In this document: one piece after another, positions 10,289 to 19,484 of the stretch
Position numbering within the stretch: the first letter of the stretch is position 1
Layout of the letters: each line of letters opens with the position of its first letter
Origin: Pseudomonas sp. CC120222-01a
GTDB lineage: Bacteria; Pseudomonadota; Gammaproteobacteria; Pseudomonadales; Pseudomonadaceae
Direction of reading: 5' to 3'
NCBI RefSeq assembly: GCF_003097235.1
Contig: NZ_QEQQ01000009.1
Span: 62,001-126,000, forward strand
Length of the DNA: 64,000 bases
Notes under the pieces: generated by a model
The model's database searches: none
What the model was told of the DNA's origin: nothing
What the model saw: only the letters and a program-made list of their open reading frames with translations
Translations under genes and position numbers: made by a program

Positions 10289-11189
10289 GGCGCTTGCTCC
10301 GCAGTTCCGAGTACAGGTACGGCACGAGGATCGCGAGGATCGCCCCGAGCATCAGGATGGCACTGGCCGAGCCCATGCCCATCTGGCCGCGGCTGAAGGT
10401 GAAGGAGTACATGAACATCGCCGGCAGGTCGGAGGAGTAGCCCGGGCCACCGGCGGTCATCGCCGCCACCAGGTCGAAGCTCTTGATGGCGATGTGCGAA
10501 AGAATCATCAGCGAGCTGAAGAACACCGGGCGCAGGCTGGGCAGCACCACGGTCCAGTAGATGCGCGGCAGGCTGGCACCGTCGATCTGCGCGGCGCGGA
10601 TGATCGACGGGTCGACCCCGCGCAGGCCGGCGAGGAACATCGCCATGATGAAGCCCGAGGCCTGCCATACGGCGGCGATCACCAGACAGTACACCACCCG
10701 GTCAGGGTCGATCAGCCAGTCCAGGCGAAAACCCTCCCAACCCCAGTCGCGCAGCAACTTGTCCAGGCCCATGCCGGGGTTGAGCAGCCATTTCCAGGCG
10801 GTACCGGTGACGATCATCGACAGCGCCATGGGGTACAGGTAGATGGTGCGGATGAAGCCTTCGCGGCGGATGCGCTGGTCCAGCAGCACGGCCAGCAGCA
10901 CGCCGATGGCCAGGCTGATGGCGATGAACAGGCCACCGAACAGCATCAGGTTCTTGCTTGCCACCCACCAGCGGTCGTTGTCGAACAACCGGGCGTACTG
11001 CGCCAGGCCTGCCCATTTGTAGGTCGGCAGAAAGGTCGAGGTGGTGAAGGAAAGGACGAAGGTCCACAGGATGTAGCCGTAGAAGCCCACCAGGACGATG
11101 AACATGCTCGGCGCCAGCACCAGTTTCGGTAGCCAGCGCTGCAGAGCGTCCAGGGGGGAAGCCCGCAGTTGGGCGGTTGCTGTTGTCAT
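10281..11189 (-). CDS. gtsB: Glucose/mannose ABC transporter permease
   Basis: MalF-type inner-membrane permease, partner of GtsC. The 302 residues begin with a cytoplasmic segment, then a first helix at about 23-45 (LVLAPSMFIVLVGFYGYIL region) and five more hydrophobic segments. The EAA-like loop includes DPSIIRAAQIDGASLPRIYW. The start MTTATAQLR gives the usual family N-terminus. It is separated from gtsA by 194 bp that contain a REP pair, a larger gap than elsewhere in the operon, which could lower permease expression relative to the binding protein. Confidence 0.95.
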   Translation of the reverse strand: MTTATAQLRASPLDALQRWLPKLVLAPSMFIVLVGFYGYILWTFVLSFTTSTFLPTYKWAGLAQYARLFDNDRWWVASKNLMLFGGLFIAISLAIGVLLAVLLDQRIRREGFIRTIYLYPMALSMIVTGTAWKWLLNPGMGLDKLLRDWGWEGFRLDWLIDPDRVVYCLVIAAVWQASGFIMAMFLAGLRGVDPSIIRAAQIDGASLPRIYWTVVLPSLRPVFFSSLMILSHIAIKSFDLVAAMTAGGPGYSSDLPAMFMYSFTFSRGQMGMGSASAILMLGAILAILVPYLYSELRSKRHA

Positions 11190-11220
11190 GGGTCACCTTT
11201 CAGGCGCTGCCGCACTCTTT

Positions 11221-11354
11221 GTGGGAGCGGCCTTGCGTCGCGAAAGGGCTGCGTAGCAGCCCCGGGGCCGGATGAGCGAAGTGTTCTGAAAGGACTGCGC
11301 TGCCTGGTTTGGGGACCGCTCTGCGGTCCTTTCGCGACGCAAGGCCGCTCCCAC
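11221..11354. repeat. Inverted REP pair (GTGGGAG ends outward)
   Basis: The left arm starts GTGGGAGCGGCC and ends AGCAGCCCC. The right arm is its inverted copy, ending GGCCGCTCCCAC. The pair lies between gtsA and gtsB, inside a presumed operon. It is the P. putida REP type with an internal TCGCGAAAGG core. Confidence 0.9.
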
Positions 11355-11383
11355 AATCCAGACCGCGCAAGCCTTGAAGTCGC

Positions 11384-12670
11384 TTACTTGGCTGCTTTGA
11401 TCGCCGCCGCCAGCTTCTTCGCCGCATCGGCCGGGTCGGCCTTGGGGTCGTTGATGTAGTTGGTCACCACATCGAAGAAGGCGCCCTGTACGGCCAGCGT
11501 GGTGGCCATGTTGTGCGCCATGCTCGGCTGCAGGCCGCCGGTCTTGGCGTCGGCGAGGAAGTCCTTGGCGGAGGTCTGGGCGCAGGCGTCAAAGCCGTAC
11601 TTGCCCATGTCGGCAAGCATGTCGTTGCGCACCGGGATCGAGCCCTTGTTGATGCTGAAGACCTTCTGGAAGTCCTCGCCCAGGACCTTGCGGGCGATGT
11701 CCTGCTGGCCGGCAGCCGTGCCCTTGTCGTTCTGCTTGAACACCACCAGCGAGTCGATGTTGTACAGGAATGCCTTGTCAGTGCCGGGGAACGGCACGCA
11801 CTGGTAATCCTTGCCGGCGGTCTTCTTGGCCAAGGTCCACTCGCTCTTGGCCCAGTCGCCCATGATCTGCATGCCGGCCTTGCCGTTGATGACCTTGGCT
11901 GCTTCGAGGTTCCAGTCCTGGCCCTTGCCGTCAGGGTCCATGTAGGTGGCGACTTTCTTGAGTTCGGCGAGCGACTTGACCATCTCGGGGCCGGTAAGGG
12001 CTTTTTCGTCCAGATCGACCAACGCTTTCTTGTAACCCTCCACCCCCATCACCGCCAGCACCACACTCTCGAAGACCGTGCTGTCCTGCCAGGGCTGGCC
12101 GCCATGGGCGAGTGGAATGAAACCGGCAGCCTTGAGCTTGTCGGCAGCGGCGTAGAATTCGTCGAGGGTGGTCGGTGCCTTGTCGATGCCGGCCTTCTTG
12201 AAGACCTCTGGGTTGATCCACAACCAGTTGATGCGGTGGATGTTGACCGGTACCGCGACATAGTCGCCGTCGTACTTCACGGTGTCAGCGACTTTCTTGT
12301 CGAGCAGCGAATCCCACTTTTCTTCCTTGGCGACGTCCTTGAGCACATCGGCGTCGAGCAGGCCGGTGGCGGCCCAGTCCTGGATGTCCGGCCCCTTGAT
12401 CTGCGCGACGCCAGGCGGATTGCCCGCCACTGCGCGGCTCTTGAGCACGGTCATGGCCGTGGCGCCCCCGCCACCGGCGACAGCGCCGTCCTTCCAGGTG
12501 AAGCCGTCTTTCTCGACCTGGGCCTTGAGCACATCGACAGCCGCTTTTTCACCCCCGGAGGTCCACCAGTGGACAACTTCGACGCTGCCTTTGGATTCGG
12601 CGGCGGAGGCACTGAGCGGCAGGAGCGAGGCGAGGGAGATCGCGGCGGCGAGGCGGAGAGTGGAATTCAT
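11384..12670 (-). CDS. gtsA: Glucose/mannose ABC transporter periplasmic binding protein
   Basis: Periplasmic solute-binding protein of the Gts importer (SBP family 1). The 428 residues begin with a signal peptide ([13 protein letters not shown] core, likely cleavage after SASA at about 23), followed by [15 protein letters not shown], a typical sugar-binding N-terminus. Internal segments such as [22 protein letters not shown] and HGGQPWQDS match the glucose-binding family. It is first in the gtsABCD-oprB direction; its start is 104 bp after the end of the AGE isomerase gene, and a strong inverted repeat lies in that gap. Confidence 0.96.
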   Translation of the reverse strand: MNSTLRLAAAISLASLLPLSASAAESKGSVEVVHWWTSGGEKAAVDVLKAQVEKDGFTWKDGAVAGGGGATAMTVLKSRAVAGNPPGVAQIKGPDIQDWAATGLLDADVLKDVAKEEKWDSLLDKKVADTVKYDGDYVAVPVNIHRINWLWINPEVFKKAGIDKAPTTLDEFYAAADKLKAAGFIPLAHGGQPWQDSTVFESVVLAVMGVEGYKKALVDLDEKALTGPEMVKSLAELKKVATYMDPDGKGQDWNLEAAKVINGKAGMQIMGDWAKSEWTLAKKTAGKDYQCVPFPGTDKAFLYNIDSLVVFKQNDKGTAAGQQDIARKVLGEDFQKVFSINKGSIPVRNDMLADMGKYGFDACAQTSAKDFLADAKTGGLQPSMAHNMATTLAVQGAFFDVVTNYINDPKADPADAAKKLAAAIKAAK

Positions 12671-12752
12671 CGGAGTACCTTTCTTGTTGTTATGCCGGGC
12701 AAGTCGGTCGCTTGCATTGCATGGAGTCTAATCAGCGCGCCCGCATCGTCAG

Positions 12753-12789
12753 GTAACGAAGCGATGCGCGAATGTCATCGTTTGGTTAC
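12753..12789. promoter_or_regulatory. Large imperfect inverted repeat upstream of gtsA
   Basis: GTAACGAAGCGATG, a 9-nt spacer, then CATCGTTTGGTTAC: 12 of 14 positions pair. It spans the stop codon of the AGE isomerase and lies 83-119 bp upstream of the gtsA start on the same strand. There is no T-tract, so a simple terminator is unlikely. It could be an operator for gts transcription or an mRNA hairpin at the end of the upstream gene. Confidence 0.6.
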
Positions 12790-14025
12790 ATAACGCGAAA
12801 TGGCCGTCGCCAGGCTGGGGGCCAGTTGCAAACCCGGCAGCAGAACTGCCTGATAAGCGTGATAGAGATCCGGTTTACCCGCCCAGATGGTCGCGGCAGG
12901 CCGGTTGCCCGGGTCGAGTTCGTGGTGCCAGCTACCCGCTACCCGGTCGATGAAATGGCAGTCGATGAAGCCCCAGAAGCAACGGTACCAGCGCTCGTAC
13001 TGCGCTTCGCCAGTACGGCGCAGCAAAGCCGCCGCGCTGGCACAGGCTTCGGCGTGCACCCAGTGCAGGCGCTCGCGCACTACAGGGCAATTGTCCCAGT
13101 CCAGGGTGTAGACGATGCCTTGGCTGCCATCGACGCTCCAGGCATCGCGGCAGGCACTGTCGAACAGACCACGGGCACACTCCAGCAGCCATGACGGTGC
13201 GTGCAGGCCGGCCAGTTCGCGAGCAGCTTCCAGATGCAGCAGCAGCCGCGCCCACTCGAAGGCATGGCCAGGCGTGGTGCCAAACGGTCGGAAGTGGTCG
13301 GCGGGATCATCGCGGTTGTAGTGCGGCAGTGGTTGCCAGTGCGCGTCGAAATGCTCGACGACCCAATAGTCGTTGGCTGCGGCATGAATGTGGATGATGC
13401 GCTCGGCGATGCGCAGGGCGCGATCGAGCCACAGCGTATCGCCAGTGACATCGGCCAGGGCCAGGAATGCCTCGGTGGCGTGCATGTTGCTGTTGGCGCC
13501 GCGATAGGCCTCCGCCTGCTGCCAGTCGCTGGAGAACGACTCACGCAAGGCGCCCTGTTCCTCGCTCCAGAACCGCGCTTCGAGGGTATGAATGGCATCC
13601 ACCAGCAGCCCCTGAGCACCCACGGCGCCCGCAACCACTGCAGAGCTCGCAGCCAGCGCGACGAAGGCATGCAGGTAGGCGGCCTTGGTGCTGTCGCCCT
13701 GCCCTTGCGGGCGCGCGAACCAGCCACCGTGACGGGTGTCATGCAAGGCACCGCGCAAGGCGGTGACGCCGTGCTCGACCAACGGCAGGTAGCCGGGCAC
13801 ACCTTGCAGATGAGCCAGGGCGAAGCTGTGGGTCATGCGCGTGGTCTGCAGGGTTTCGCTGCCAGCCATGGGCTGCAGGCAACCCTCTGTATCGAGGCTG
13901 CCGAAGCCGTCAGGCAGCTGCGAAGCCCTGGCAAACGCCAGTAGGCGTTGCCCTTCTGCCTGCAGCCAAGCGGCATGCACGGTGGAGCCCAGCCAACTGC
14001 CGGGGGCCAGATCGGGGGTCTTCAT
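12775..14025 (-). CDS. AGE-family aldose-ketose isomerase (mannose isomerase-like)
   Basis: A cytoplasmic (alpha/alpha)6-barrel sugar isomerase/epimerase of the N-acylglucosamine 2-epimerase family. The 416 residues contain the spaced His and aromatic residues expected at the active site: SNMHATEAFLAL, GHAFEWARLLL, HWVHAEACAS and GKPDLYHAYQA. The last resembles the YihS/mannose isomerase pattern. Position between the glucose importer and the GtrS/GltR genes suggests mannose (or another imported hexose) to fructose conversion, consistent with Gts also moving mannose. The substrate is inferred. It precedes gtsA on the same strand. Confidence 0.85.
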   Translation of the reverse strand: MKTPDLAPGSWLGSTVHAAWLQAEGQRLLAFARASQLPDGFGSLDTEGCLQPMAGSETLQTTRMTHSFALAHLQGVPGYLPLVEHGVTALRGALHDTRHGGWFARPQGQGDSTKAAYLHAFVALAASSAVVAGAVGAQGLLVDAIHTLEARFWSEEQGALRESFSSDWQQAEAYRGANSNMHATEAFLALADVTGDTLWLDRALRIAERIIHIHAAANDYWVVEHFDAHWQPLPHYNRDDPADHFRPFGTTPGHAFEWARLLLHLEAARELAGLHAPSWLLECARGLFDSACRDAWSVDGSQGIVYTLDWDNCPVVRERLHWVHAEACASAAALLRRTGEAQYERWYRCFWGFIDCHFIDRVAGSWHHELDPGNRPAATIWAGKPDLYHAYQAVLLPGLQLAPSLATAISRYVTKR

Positions 14026-14103
14026 GGGATAGCGCGTTCCTTGCGTGTCGTCGGGGAAGTCTAGCCAGCCGTCCTGGCCGGGATGTCACAAAGGGGGGCG
14101 GCT

Positions 14104-14123
14104 GTGTCACCAACTTGTGACAC
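14104..14123. promoter_or_regulatory. Perfect 7-bp inverted repeat between gtrS and the AGE isomerase gene
   Basis: GTGTCAC, 6 nt, GTGACAC. It sits 79-98 bp upstream of the AGE start and immediately after the gtrS stop. A related half-site (TGTCAC) occurs about 15 bp away on the same strand. The arrangement is opposite to a Vfr/CRP site (TGTGA, 6 nt, TCACA). It may be an operator for the isomerase/gts transcript; the regulator is unknown. Confidence 0.5.
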
Positions 14124-14126
14124 CGC

Positions 14127-15581
14127 TCAATCCGCACCTCTTGGCAGATAGAGCGTCACTCGCAAGCCACCTTCGCGCAGGTTGAGCAAGCTCACCTCGC
14201 CGCCATGGCTATGGGCAATATTGCGCGCGATGCCCAGGCCCAGCCCGTAGCCCTGTTGCTTGCCGGCCAGGCGGAAATGCGGCTCGAACACCTGCTCCAT
14301 CTGCTGCTGCGGCACGCCGGGACCCTGGTCATCCACCTGCAAGGCAAAGCCCTCGGCGCTGTCGATGATGCGCAGGTGTGCCCGCTCGCCATACTTGATG
14401 GCATTGTCGATCAGGTTGCCGATACAACGGCGCAGGGCCAGTGGCTTACCCGGGTACGGTGACATGGCGCACCCTTCGACGGTAATACGGCCATCGCCCA
14501 GGTACGGCTCGGCGAGAATCTCCAGTACCTGGTTGAGGTCGACCGGCTCGATGTTTTCGTGGATGTCGGTGTCCTTCACGCACTGCAGGGCCCCTTTGAC
14601 CAGCAGCTCCAGCTCGTCGAGGTCCTGGCTGAACTTGGCCTGCAGACGTTCGTCCTCGAGCAGTTCCACACGCAGGCGCAAGCGCGTGATGGGTGTGCGC
14701 AGGTCGTGGGAAATGGCGCTGAACAACTGGGAACGCTCGGTCAGGTAACGGCTGATGCGCTCGCGCATGCTGTTGAATGCCCGCCCCACTTCGACCACCT
14801 CGCTGCCGCCACCCTCGGCCACCGGCGCAACATCCGCGCCCAACGACAGTTCACGCGCAGCGCGTGCCAGGCGCTTGAGCGGCCAGCTCTGCCAGTGCAC
14901 CAGCAAACCGATGAACAACAGCAACAAGGCGGTGGTCAGGACGATGAAGCCGATCTGCTGACGCGGCAGGCGTTCGGATTCGAGGCTGGTGTAGGGCTCG
15001 GGCAGCAAGGAGGCGATATACAGCCATTCGCCCTGGCCCAGGCGGATCTGGGTCACCAGCACCGGCGGGTTGAGCGGCTCCAGGGTCAGCGAGTAATGGG
15101 CCCACGAGCGCGGCAGCTCATCGAGCTTCAAGCCACTGTTGAAGATGCGCAGGTCATCGGGAGCGACGAATTCGACGGTGATTTCCATCTGCTCGCCGAG
15201 GCGTTCGTGCAGCACTTGCTGGAACACGTCGATCACCGCCTGCTTGCGTGGCGTGATGGGCAACACCGGCATGTCCAGCGGCTTGTCGTTGAGCGACACG
15301 AAAAAGCGCGTCCCCCCCATGTTGCGCAATTGATCTAGCACCATCGGCCGATAGGCCACCGGCAACGAGCGGAAGTAGCTGACGCTGGCGCTCATGGAAT
15401 GGGCCAGGCTGCCGGCGCTGGCGCGCAGGCCCTGCAACTGGCTGGCACGCAGCTGGGCGACCCAGATCAGGCTCGACAGCCCCTGGGCCAACAGCACCAC
15501 GAGCAAGGTCAGCAGCAGCATGCGCCCCAGCAGCGAGCGCGGCAGCAGGCGCCAGCGCCGCTCAGGAAGCGCAGCAGACAT
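14127..15581 (-). CDS. gtrS: Sensor histidine kinase GtrS (glucose/ketogluconate sensing)
   Basis: Inner-membrane sensor kinase paired with GltR; the P. putida/P. aeruginosa protein is known to sense 2-ketogluconate or 6-phosphogluconate. The 484 residues show a first membrane helix (about 20-45), a periplasmic domain to about 190, a second helix, and HAMP. The histidine motif is ISHDLRTPITR, and the ATPase has NLIDNAIKYG, DQGPGVP and GLGLGIARNI. The start MSAALPERRW is preferred and overlaps the end of gltR by 20 bp; an upstream in-frame start would add nine residues. It is the last gene of edd-glk-gltR-gtrS. Confidence 0.94.
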   Translation of the reverse strand: MSAALPERRWRLLPRSLLGRMLLLTLLVVLLAQGLSSLIWVAQLRASQLQGLRASAGSLAHSMSASVSYFRSLPVAYRPMVLDQLRNMGGTRFFVSLNDKPLDMPVLPITPRKQAVIDVFQQVLHERLGEQMEITVEFVAPDDLRIFNSGLKLDELPRSWAHYSLTLEPLNPPVLVTQIRLGQGEWLYIASLLPEPYTSLESERLPRQQIGFIVLTTALLLLFIGLLVHWQSWPLKRLARAARELSLGADVAPVAEGGGSEVVEVGRAFNSMRERISRYLTERSQLFSAISHDLRTPITRLRLRVELLEDERLQAKFSQDLDELELLVKGALQCVKDTDIHENIEPVDLNQVLEILAEPYLGDGRITVEGCAMSPYPGKPLALRRCIGNLIDNAIKYGERAHLRIIDSAEGFALQVDDQGPGVPQQQMEQVFEPHFRLAGKQQGYGLGLGIARNIAHSHGGEVSLLNLREGGLRVTLYLPRGAD

Positions 15582-16287
15582 GGGCAGCCAGCAGGTAACC
15601 ACTGCCACGCACGGTGCGGATCAACCGCGGCGGCTTGTCGGTGTCGCGCAGGCGCTGGCGCAGGCGGCTGACCGCCATGTCGACGATGCGGTCCAGCGGC
15701 ATCGGCTCGCGGCCGCGGGTGGCGTTGCCGATGGTGTCGCGGTCAAGAATCTGCTGCGGGTGATCGAGAAACAGCTTGAGCAGGGCGAAGTCGGCACCGG
15801 ACAGAATCACCTCTTCACCATCGCGGTGGAACAGGCGGTGGCTGATGGTATCCAGACGCCAGTCATCGAAGGCCAGCACGGCGCTGACCGGCGCCGCCTG
15901 GCCGAACTCGCTGCGGCGCAACAGGGCCTTGATCCGCGCCTGCAGTTCACGTGGGCTGAACGGCTTGCCCAGGTAGTCATCGGCACCCAGCTCCAAGCCG
16001 ATGACGCGGTCAGCTTCATCGGAGCTGGCGGTCAGCATGATGATCGGCACCCTTGACTGGCGCGGGTGCTGGCGCACCCAGCGGCACAGGCTGAAGCCGT
16101 CTTCGTCGGGCAGCATGACGTCGAGGATCACCAGGTCGCAGGGGGTGTTTTCCAAAGCGCGGCGAAAGCCCTGGCCGTCAGCCTCGGCGTGGACCTGGAA
16201 GCCGGCCCGGCTCAGGTAGGTTTGCAGCAGTTCACGAATTTCCTGATCGTCGTCGACCATCAGGATGGACTTTCCGGCAGTGCTCAA
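15562..16287 (-). CDS. gltR: Response regulator GltR
   Basis: OmpR-family transcription factor phosphorylated by GtrS and controlling glucose transport genes. The 241 residues contain an N-terminal receiver domain with acidic DDD (12-14), phospho-acceptor Asp56 in VILDVMLPDEDG, and the KPFSPREL lysine. The C-terminal winged-helix (about 140-235) ends in RTVRGSGYLL. The gene is downstream of glk with a 149-bp gap containing a REP pair, and overlaps gtrS by 20 bp. Confidence 0.95.
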   Translation of the reverse strand: MSTAGKSILMVDDDQEIRELLQTYLSRAGFQVHAEADGQGFRRALENTPCDLVILDVMLPDEDGFSLCRWVRQHPRQSRVPIIMLTASSDEADRVIGLELGADDYLGKPFSPRELQARIKALLRRSEFGQAAPVSAVLAFDDWRLDTISHRLFHRDGEEVILSGADFALLKLFLDHPQQILDRDTIGNATRGREPMPLDRIVDMAVSRLRQRLRDTDKPPRLIRTVRGSGYLLAAHVCCAS

Positions 16288-16333
16288 GGTATCCCGCCCT
16301 CATTGTTGTCACAGGTCTTCGTCGCCTGCTGTT

Positions 16334-16434
16334 GGGGCCGCTTCGCGCCCCTTCGCGGGCACGCCCGCTCCCACATGGTCTGGCGTAGAACCTGTGGGAG
16401 CGGGCGCGCCCGCGAAGGGGCGCAAAGCGGCCCC
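16334..16434. repeat. Inverted REP pair (GTGGGAG ends inward)
   Basis: The left arm ends GCCCGCTCCCAC and the right arm begins GTGGGAGCGGGC. The arms contain CGCGAAGGGGCGC and end in GCGGCCCC. It lies between glk and gltR on the same transcript. The core is a GCGGGC...GCCCGC variant rather than the GGCCTTGTGTCGC type seen in most other pairs here. Confidence 0.9.
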
Positions 16435-16436
16435 AG

Positions 16437-17396
16437 TCAGTGTTCCAGCGCCTGCTGTAATGCCACCCCCGCACCCAGCAGTCCAGAAAATTCCGCAGTT
16501 ACCAGCCACACCGGCACACCCGCGAAGTAACCACTCATGCAGCCCTTGTCGGCAAAGCTGGCAGCAAAACCGCTGCGCAGGAACAGCTCGGCAAAGCGTG
16601 GGATCACGCCGCCGACAATATAGACCCCACCACGCGCGCCCAGGGTCAGCACATTGTTACCGGCCACGCGCCCGAGGAATCGGCAGAACTGCTCGATCAC
16701 CGCCAGCGCCCGTGGCTCGCCGCCCAGCGCCGCATCAGTGATCTGCGCCGGGGATGTGTGTCGGGGCGTGTCGCCGTCAAGCGCGCACATGGCCTGATAC
16801 AAGCGCACCAGGCCACCGCCGCTGAGTACGGTCTCGGCGCTGACATGGCCGATCTGGCTGTGCATCTGCTGATGGATCGCTGCTTCGCGGACATTGCCCA
16901 CCGGCAGGTCGACATGCCCGCCTTCACCCGGCAGCGCCTGCCAGTGCTGCTCGCCCAGGCGCAACAGGCTGCCGACGCCCAGGCCGGTGCCCGGGCCGAT
17001 TACCAGTGCAGGCCGCGCCGGGTCCGCCTGGCCCGCGCAGACCTCACGGTACTCACCGGGTTGCAGACGGGTCATGCCCAGGGCCTGGGCAGAAAAGTCG
17101 TTGATCAACAGCAGGCGCTCGACCTGCAAGGTCTGGCAGAACGCCTTGTGGCTGAGCCGCCAGTGGTTGTTGGTGAAGCGGAATTCATCGCCATCGACCG
17201 GCCCTGCCACCGCCAGGCACACCGCCGCCAGGCCGCCACGGGCAATGCCGTGGCCTTGCAGGTAAGCCTCGATGGCCTGTTCCGGGCTGGTGTAGTCCAC
17301 TGTGGCGAAGACCTTCACCTGGCACAGCTGGTTGTCACGCCACAACGCAAAGCGGGCATTGGTGCCACCGATGTCGCCAACCAGCAGGTCCTTCAT
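16437..17396 (-). CDS. glk: Glucokinase
   Basis: Phosphorylates cytoplasmic glucose delivered by GtsABCD, making glucose 6-phosphate for Zwf. The 319 residues match the bacterial Glk family: phosphate-binding [14 protein letters not shown] at 4-17, the substrate region around [23 protein letters not shown], and [10 protein letters not shown]. The ATG overlaps the edd stop by 4 bp (ATGA), so glk is translationally coupled to edd and shares its HexR-controlled promoter. Confidence 0.96.
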   Translation of the reverse strand: MKDLLVGDIGGTNARFALWRDNQLCQVKVFATVDYTSPEQAIEAYLQGHGIARGGLAAVCLAVAGPVDGDEFRFTNNHWRLSHKAFCQTLQVERLLLINDFSAQALGMTRLQPGEYREVCAGQADPARPALVIGPGTGLGVGSLLRLGEQHWQALPGEGGHVDLPVGNVREAAIHQQMHSQIGHVSAETVLSGGGLVRLYQAMCALDGDTPRHTSPAQITDAALGGEPRALAVIEQFCRFLGRVAGNNVLTLGARGGVYIVGGVIPRFAELFLRSGFAASFADKGCMSGYFAGVPVWLVTAEFSGLLGAGVALQQALEH

Positions 17397-19219
17397 TTTA
17401 GGTTCTCCAAGGCCGAGGTGAAGGCGCTCGCGCCCTGCTCTGCCGGGCTGAACGCCATGCGCATGAAGCCGAACAGCTCACGGCCGCAGCCCAGGTCGTT
17501 GCCCTGGGGCGCGGGCGGCAGGTCACGGCTGGCCAGTTCTTCTGCCGACACCGTCACCCGCAGCGTGCCTTCGACGCCATCGACCCGCACGATATCACCA
17601 TCGCGCACGCGTGCCAGCGGACCACCGTCGAACGCTTCAGGGCAGACGTGGATGGCCGCCGGGATCTTGCCCGAGGCCCCCGACATGCGCCCGTCGGTCA
17701 CCAGCGCGACCTTGTAGCCACGGTCCTGCAGCACGCCGAGGAACGGCGTCAGCTTGTGCAGCTCGGGCATGCCGTTGCAGCGCGGGCCCTGGAAGCGCAC
17801 CACGGCCACGAAATCGCACTCCAGTTCACCGGCCTTGAAAGCGTCGGCCAGCGACTGCTGGTCATGGAACACCCGTGCTGGCGCTTCGACCACCTGATGT
17901 TCAGGCGCTACTGCCGAGACCTTCATCACGCCACGGCCAAGGTTGCCTTCCATCACCCGCAGGCCGCCTTCGGCCGAGAACGGCCGCGCCACCGGGCGCA
18001 GGATGCTCTCGTCCAGGCTTTGCTGCGGCCCTTCGCGCCACACCAGCTTGCCATTGTCGAGGAACGGCTCCTGGGTGTAGCGGCGCAGGCCGTGGCCAGC
18101 CACGGTGTTGACGTCTTCGTGCAGCAGGCCGGCGTCGAGCAGTTCACGGATCAGGAAGGCCATGCCGCCAGCGGCCTGGAAGTGGTTGATGTCGGCCTTG
18201 CCGTTGGGGTAGACGTGCGACAGGGTCGGCACCACCTCGGACAGGTCGGCCATGTCTTGCCAGGTCAGCTGGATGCCGGCCGCCTGGGCGATCGCCGGGA
18301 TGTGCAGGGTGTGGTTGGTCGAGCCGCCAGTGGCGTGCAGCGCCACGATGGAGTTGACCAGTGCCTTCTCGTCGACGATCTCGCCCAGCGGCATGAAGCT
18401 GCCGCTGGCCTTGGTCATGCGCGTGACCTGTTGCGCCGCCTCGGCGGTCAGGGCATCGCGCAGCGGGGTATACGGGTTGACGAACGAGGCGCCTGGCAGG
18501 TGCAGGCCCATGACCTCCATCACCAGCTGGTTGGTGTTGGCGGTGCCGTAGAAGGTGCAGGTACCAGGGCTGTGGTAGGACTTCATTTCCGACTCCAGCA
18601 GTTCCTCGCGGCTGGCCTTGCCTTCGGCATAGCGCTGGCGCACGTCGGCTTTCTGCTTGTTGGAAATACCGGAGACCATCGGCCCGCCCGGGACGAAGAT
18701 GGTCGGCAGGTGGCCGAAGCGCAACGCCCCCATCATCAGGCCGGGGACGATCTTGTCGCAGATGCCGAGCATCAACGCTGCGTCGAACATGTTGTGCGAC
18801 AGCGCTACCGCAGTGGACATGGCGATCACTTCGCGGCTGGCGATCGCCAGCTCCATGCCCGGCTCACCCTGGGTCACGCCATCGCACATGGCCGGCACGC
18901 CACCGGCAAACTGGCCGACCGAGCCGACCTCGCGCAGGGCCTGCTTGATCTGGTCAGGGAAATGCAGGTACGGCTGGTGCGCCGAGAGCATGTCGTTGTA
19001 GGACGAGACGATGGCGACGTTGGCCGCGTTCATCAAGCGCAGGGTCTGCTTGTCCTCGGCGCCGCAACCGGCCACGCCATGGGCGAAGTTGGCGCACTGC
19101 AGGCTGGCACGCATGGGCCCGTCACTGGCCGCGCCACGAATCAGCTGCAGGTAGCGTTCGCGGGTGGCTCGGCTGCGTTCGATCAGCCGCTGGGTGACCT
19201 CAAGGATGCGCGGATGCAT
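17393..19219 (-). CDS. edd: 6-phosphogluconate dehydratase
   Basis: Iron-sulfur dehydratase of the IlvD/Edd family that converts 6-phosphogluconate to KDPG. The 608-residue length is normal. Visible signatures include [25 protein letters not shown] with the cluster cysteine, [21 protein letters not shown], and [15 protein letters not shown] near the C-terminus. It is first of edd-glk-gltR-gtrS and divergent from gap; two HexR-type operators lie in the 265-bp intergenic region. Confidence 0.97.
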   Translation of the reverse strand: MHPRILEVTQRLIERSRATRERYLQLIRGAASDGPMRASLQCANFAHGVAGCGAEDKQTLRLMNAANVAIVSSYNDMLSAHQPYLHFPDQIKQALREVGSVGQFAGGVPAMCDGVTQGEPGMELAIASREVIAMSTAVALSHNMFDAALMLGICDKIVPGLMMGALRFGHLPTIFVPGGPMVSGISNKQKADVRQRYAEGKASREELLESEMKSYHSPGTCTFYGTANTNQLVMEVMGLHLPGASFVNPYTPLRDALTAEAAQQVTRMTKASGSFMPLGEIVDEKALVNSIVALHATGGSTNHTLHIPAIAQAAGIQLTWQDMADLSEVVPTLSHVYPNGKADINHFQAAGGMAFLIRELLDAGLLHEDVNTVAGHGLRRYTQEPFLDNGKLVWREGPQQSLDESILRPVARPFSAEGGLRVMEGNLGRGVMKVSAVAPEHQVVEAPARVFHDQQSLADAFKAGELECDFVAVVRFQGPRCNGMPELHKLTPFLGVLQDRGYKVALVTDGRMSGASGKIPAAIHVCPEAFDGGPLARVRDGDIVRVDGVEGTLRVTVSAEELASRDLPPAPQGNDLGCGRELFGFMRMAFSPAEQGASAFTSALENLK

Positions 19220-19342
19220 GTACTGGACTCCAGGCTAATTGTAAGGGCGGTTTACCGGGCATTTCCCCTCCAAACGATTGCGGCCTAGGCTCAAGGTAGA
19301 GGGGATCGCGATATCGGGGGAGGCACTGCGCCCAACCACTCG

Positions 19343-19358
19343 TTGTATGTTTAAACAA
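19343..19358. promoter_or_regulatory. HexR operator, edd-proximal
   Basis: TTGT, 8 nt (ATGTTTAA), ACAA: an exact match to the published HexR consensus TTGT-N7/8-ACAA. It is 124 bp upstream of edd and 127 bp upstream of gap. Assignment is from established P. putida HexR targets plus sequence match. Confidence 0.85.
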
Positions 19359-19405
19359 AATACTGCCATCAAAAAGGCTTGTTTTCTATCGGCAGGTGAA
19401 TAATC

Positions 19406-19420
19406 TTGTAATTCCAACAA
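19406..19420. promoter_or_regulatory. HexR operator, gap-proximal
   Basis: TTGT, 7 nt (AATTCCA), ACAA: a second exact HexR consensus, with the shorter spacer, 65 bp upstream of the gap start. Confidence 0.85.
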
Positions 19421-19484
19421 CAAAACCGTTTCAGTGAAGCGCCTTTTTGCCACAGGTTTCACTCGGACCGCCAGAGGTACTGCC

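Noticed and set aside
17393..17396. Possible frameshift fusing edd and glk
   Set aside because: Both proteins have normal length and intact ends; the 4-bp ATGA overlap is ordinary translational coupling.
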